Positions 62,591 to 64,000 of a stretch of 64,000 nt of DNA are shown here, one piece after another. The stretch comes from Methylocapsa aurea. GTDB lineage: Bacteria > Pseudomonadota > Alphaproteobacteria > Rhizobiales > Beijerinckiaceae. The notes below the pieces were generated by a model. That model made no database searches. It was not told the origin of the DNA and saw nothing but the letters and a program-made list of their open reading frames with translations. The position numbers were made by a program, and so were the translations under genes. Where the stretch lies: NCBI RefSeq assembly GCF_000746085.1, contig NZ_JQKO01000001.1:62001-126000 (forward strand). The letters run 5' to 3'. Every line of letters begins with the position of its first letter. The stretch's first letter is position 1.

Positions 62591-64000
62591 TCACTGGCGC
62601 TTCAAGCCCTGTTCCAGCAGGCCTTCCCAGCGCAAATCCTTGCGGAGGATTTTCCCGACATTCGACTTCGGCAGTTCGTCGCGGAAGACAACGGTTTTCG
62701 GCACCTTATAGGCGGCCAACTCGCTCTTCAAAAACGCGCGGACGGCCTCGGCGCGAAGCGCCGGATCGCTGCGCACGATAAAGGCCTTGACCGCTTCCCC
62801 GCTCGCTTCGTCGGGCGCGCCGACCACCGCGCATTCCTTCACCCCCGGCAGCTTGGCCAGCACGGCTTCGACTTCATTGGGATAGACATTGAAGCCGGAG
62901 ACGAGAATCATGTCCTTGCGTCGGTCGACGATGGTGAAATAGCCCTCGCTATCCATTGTCGCTATGTCGCCGGTGAAAAGCCATCCGCCTCGAAGCGCAT
63001 TCTTGGTTTCCTCCGGCTGCTTCCAATAGCCCGCCATGATCTGCGGCCCGCGCGCGATCAGCTCTCCAGGCTCGCCGACCGGGACCTCGCGCCCCTGGTC
63101 ATCGACGCATTTCAGCTCGGTCGAAGGAAGCGGCACGCCGATCGCGCCAAGCTTCGCGCGTCCGGTCGGATTGAAGGTCAGGACCGGCGAGGCTTCGGTC
63201 AGGCCATAGCCCTCGATCACTGGCGTTCCGGTGACCTCGCGCCAGCGCCGCGCCACGGCTTCGTGCAGAGCCATGCCTCCGGCGACCGATTCGCGCAGGC
63301 TGCGCGGGGGATGGGCGCAAAACCAGGCCTCGTGCAGAAGGCCGTTGAACAAGGTGTTTACGCCGGTGATGAAGGTGACCTCGGATTTCGCGAAGGCCTT
63401 GCGGAGATTGCTGAGCGGCCTTGGATTGGGGATGAGAATATTATGCGCGCCCCGATAAAAGAACCCGAGGAAATTCACCGTGAAGGCAAAGCAGTGGTAG
63501 AGCGGCAGCACGGTCAGAAGATGATCGGCTTGGCTGATGTCGGAGCCGGTGAAGCTCAGGAATTGCTCCACGTTCATGATCAGATTGGCGTGGGTCAGCA
63601 TGGCCCCCTTGCTGACGCCGGTGGTGCCGCCGGTATATTGCAGGCAGGCTGTATCGGAAGGCGTCGCCATCCGCGTGTAAGCCGCGATATCGGCGCCCGA
63701 TTTGATCCGGGCGGCGCCACAGGCGAGCGCATCAGAAAAGCCGACAGAGGAAAAATTGGGAGGCGGTATCTGCCTTTTCACATATTTCTGTACGAAGCCG
63801 ATCAGGTGGCGCTGCACCATTGGAAAGAGGCTTGCTGCCTGCGCCAGAACCACATGCCGGATGGGCGCTTCCGCCAGCGCCGCGCCGAGCTTGTCGGCGA
63901 ACATGTCGATGCCGACGATCGCGCCTGGCTCGGCATCCGCGAAGAGATGGGCCATTTCGGCGGCGGTATAGAGCGGGTTGACATTGACCAGGATACAGCC
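62591..64000 (-). CDS. fadD: long-chain fatty-acid-CoA ligase (cut by right edge)
   Basis: The C-terminal ~470 residues of an AMP-forming acyl-CoA synthetase. The frame stays open to the window edge (CILVNVNPLYTAAEMAHLF), so the start lies beyond 64000. The ATP-binding motif is YTGGTTGVSKGAMLTH, followed by GYGLTEASPVLTFNP, WLFTGDIATMDSEGYFTIVDRRKDMILVSGFNVYPNEVE and the C-terminal GKILRK lysine loop, all typical of FadD. It activates fatty acids for degradation or lipid synthesis. Confidence 0.93.
   Translation of the reverse strand, partial: GCILVNVNPLYTAAEMAHLFADAEPGAIVGIDMFADKLGAALAEAPIRHVVLAQAASLFPMVQRHLIGFVQKYVKRQIPPPNFSSVGFSDALACGAARIKSGADIAAYTRMATPSDTACLQYTGGTTGVSKGAMLTHANLIMNVEQFLSFTGSDISQADHLLTVLPLYHCFAFTVNFLGFFYRGAHNILIPNPRPLSNLRKAFAKSEVTFITGVNTLFNGLLHEAWFCAHPPRSLRESVAGGMALHEAVARRWREVTGTPVIEGYGLTEASPVLTFNPTGRAKLGAIGVPLPSTELKCVDDQGREVPVGEPGELIARGPQIMAGYWKQPEETKNALRGGWLFTGDIATMDSEGYFTIVDRRKDMILVSGFNVYPNEVEAVLAKLPGVKECAVVGAPDEASGEAVKAFIVRSDPALRAEAVRAFLKSELAAYKVPKTVVFRDELPKSNVGKILRKDLRWEGLLEQGLKRQ

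Overview
This window is a high-GC, gene-dense chromosomal segment of an alphaproteobacterium, almost certainly Hyphomicrobiales (Rhizobiales). The order-level evidence is a complete PhyR/NepR/EcfG general stress module, a NadQ-type regulator ahead of nadABC, a DnaX with a reduced zinc site, and the ffs-dnaX-ybaB-recR order. A Beijerinckiaceae-like host is my guess only. I see no tRNA, rRNA, CRISPR array, phage or intact insertion sequence.

Left part (1-20 kb), mostly core metabolism: the 3' end of cimA; a tonB-like gene with a LOG nucleotide hydrolase; a LysM protein; an Atm1-type exporter; psd; sppA; ihfB; lapA; trpF-trpB (trpA does not follow); biotin synthase overlapping a PQQ-type sugar dehydrogenase gene; malonyl-CoA decarboxylase; an EI24/CysZ-like membrane protein; and rpsO-pnp.

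Middle (20-46 kb): a TPR membrane protein behind an (AG)17 microsatellite. Next comes a self-contained fluoride-riboswitch unit driving an unrecognised two-helix membrane protein, which is the most interesting object in the window. It is followed by nudC-queC; SRP RNA, dnaX, ybaB and recR; an arylsulfatase; a frameshifted outer-membrane porin gene; a Tat-exported deaminase; rmuC; and brkB. Two orphan genes sit beside an AT-rich gap, then an hxlR-gst pair bracketed by degenerate IS5-family transposase 3' ends. uppP, fumC, the ecfG-nepR/phyR locus and two DUF3309 microproteins complete this part.

Right part (46-64 kb): an LpoA-like lipoprotein divergent from rsmI-yraN; a DUF4331-like protein with a TPR partner; nadQ-nadA-nadB-nadC with palindromic operator candidates; and a bufferin (copper-binding RiPP) operon with two precursor genes, an MNIO enzyme, a HvfC/BufC partner and DoxX. 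That operon diverges from sigF-nrsF, and both sides carry matching GTAAC-N17-CGAA promoter elements. The window ends inside a long-chain acyl-CoA ligase gene.

Several intergenic regions carry dispersed palindromic repeats, including one pair of related copies in opposite orientation about 25 kb apart.
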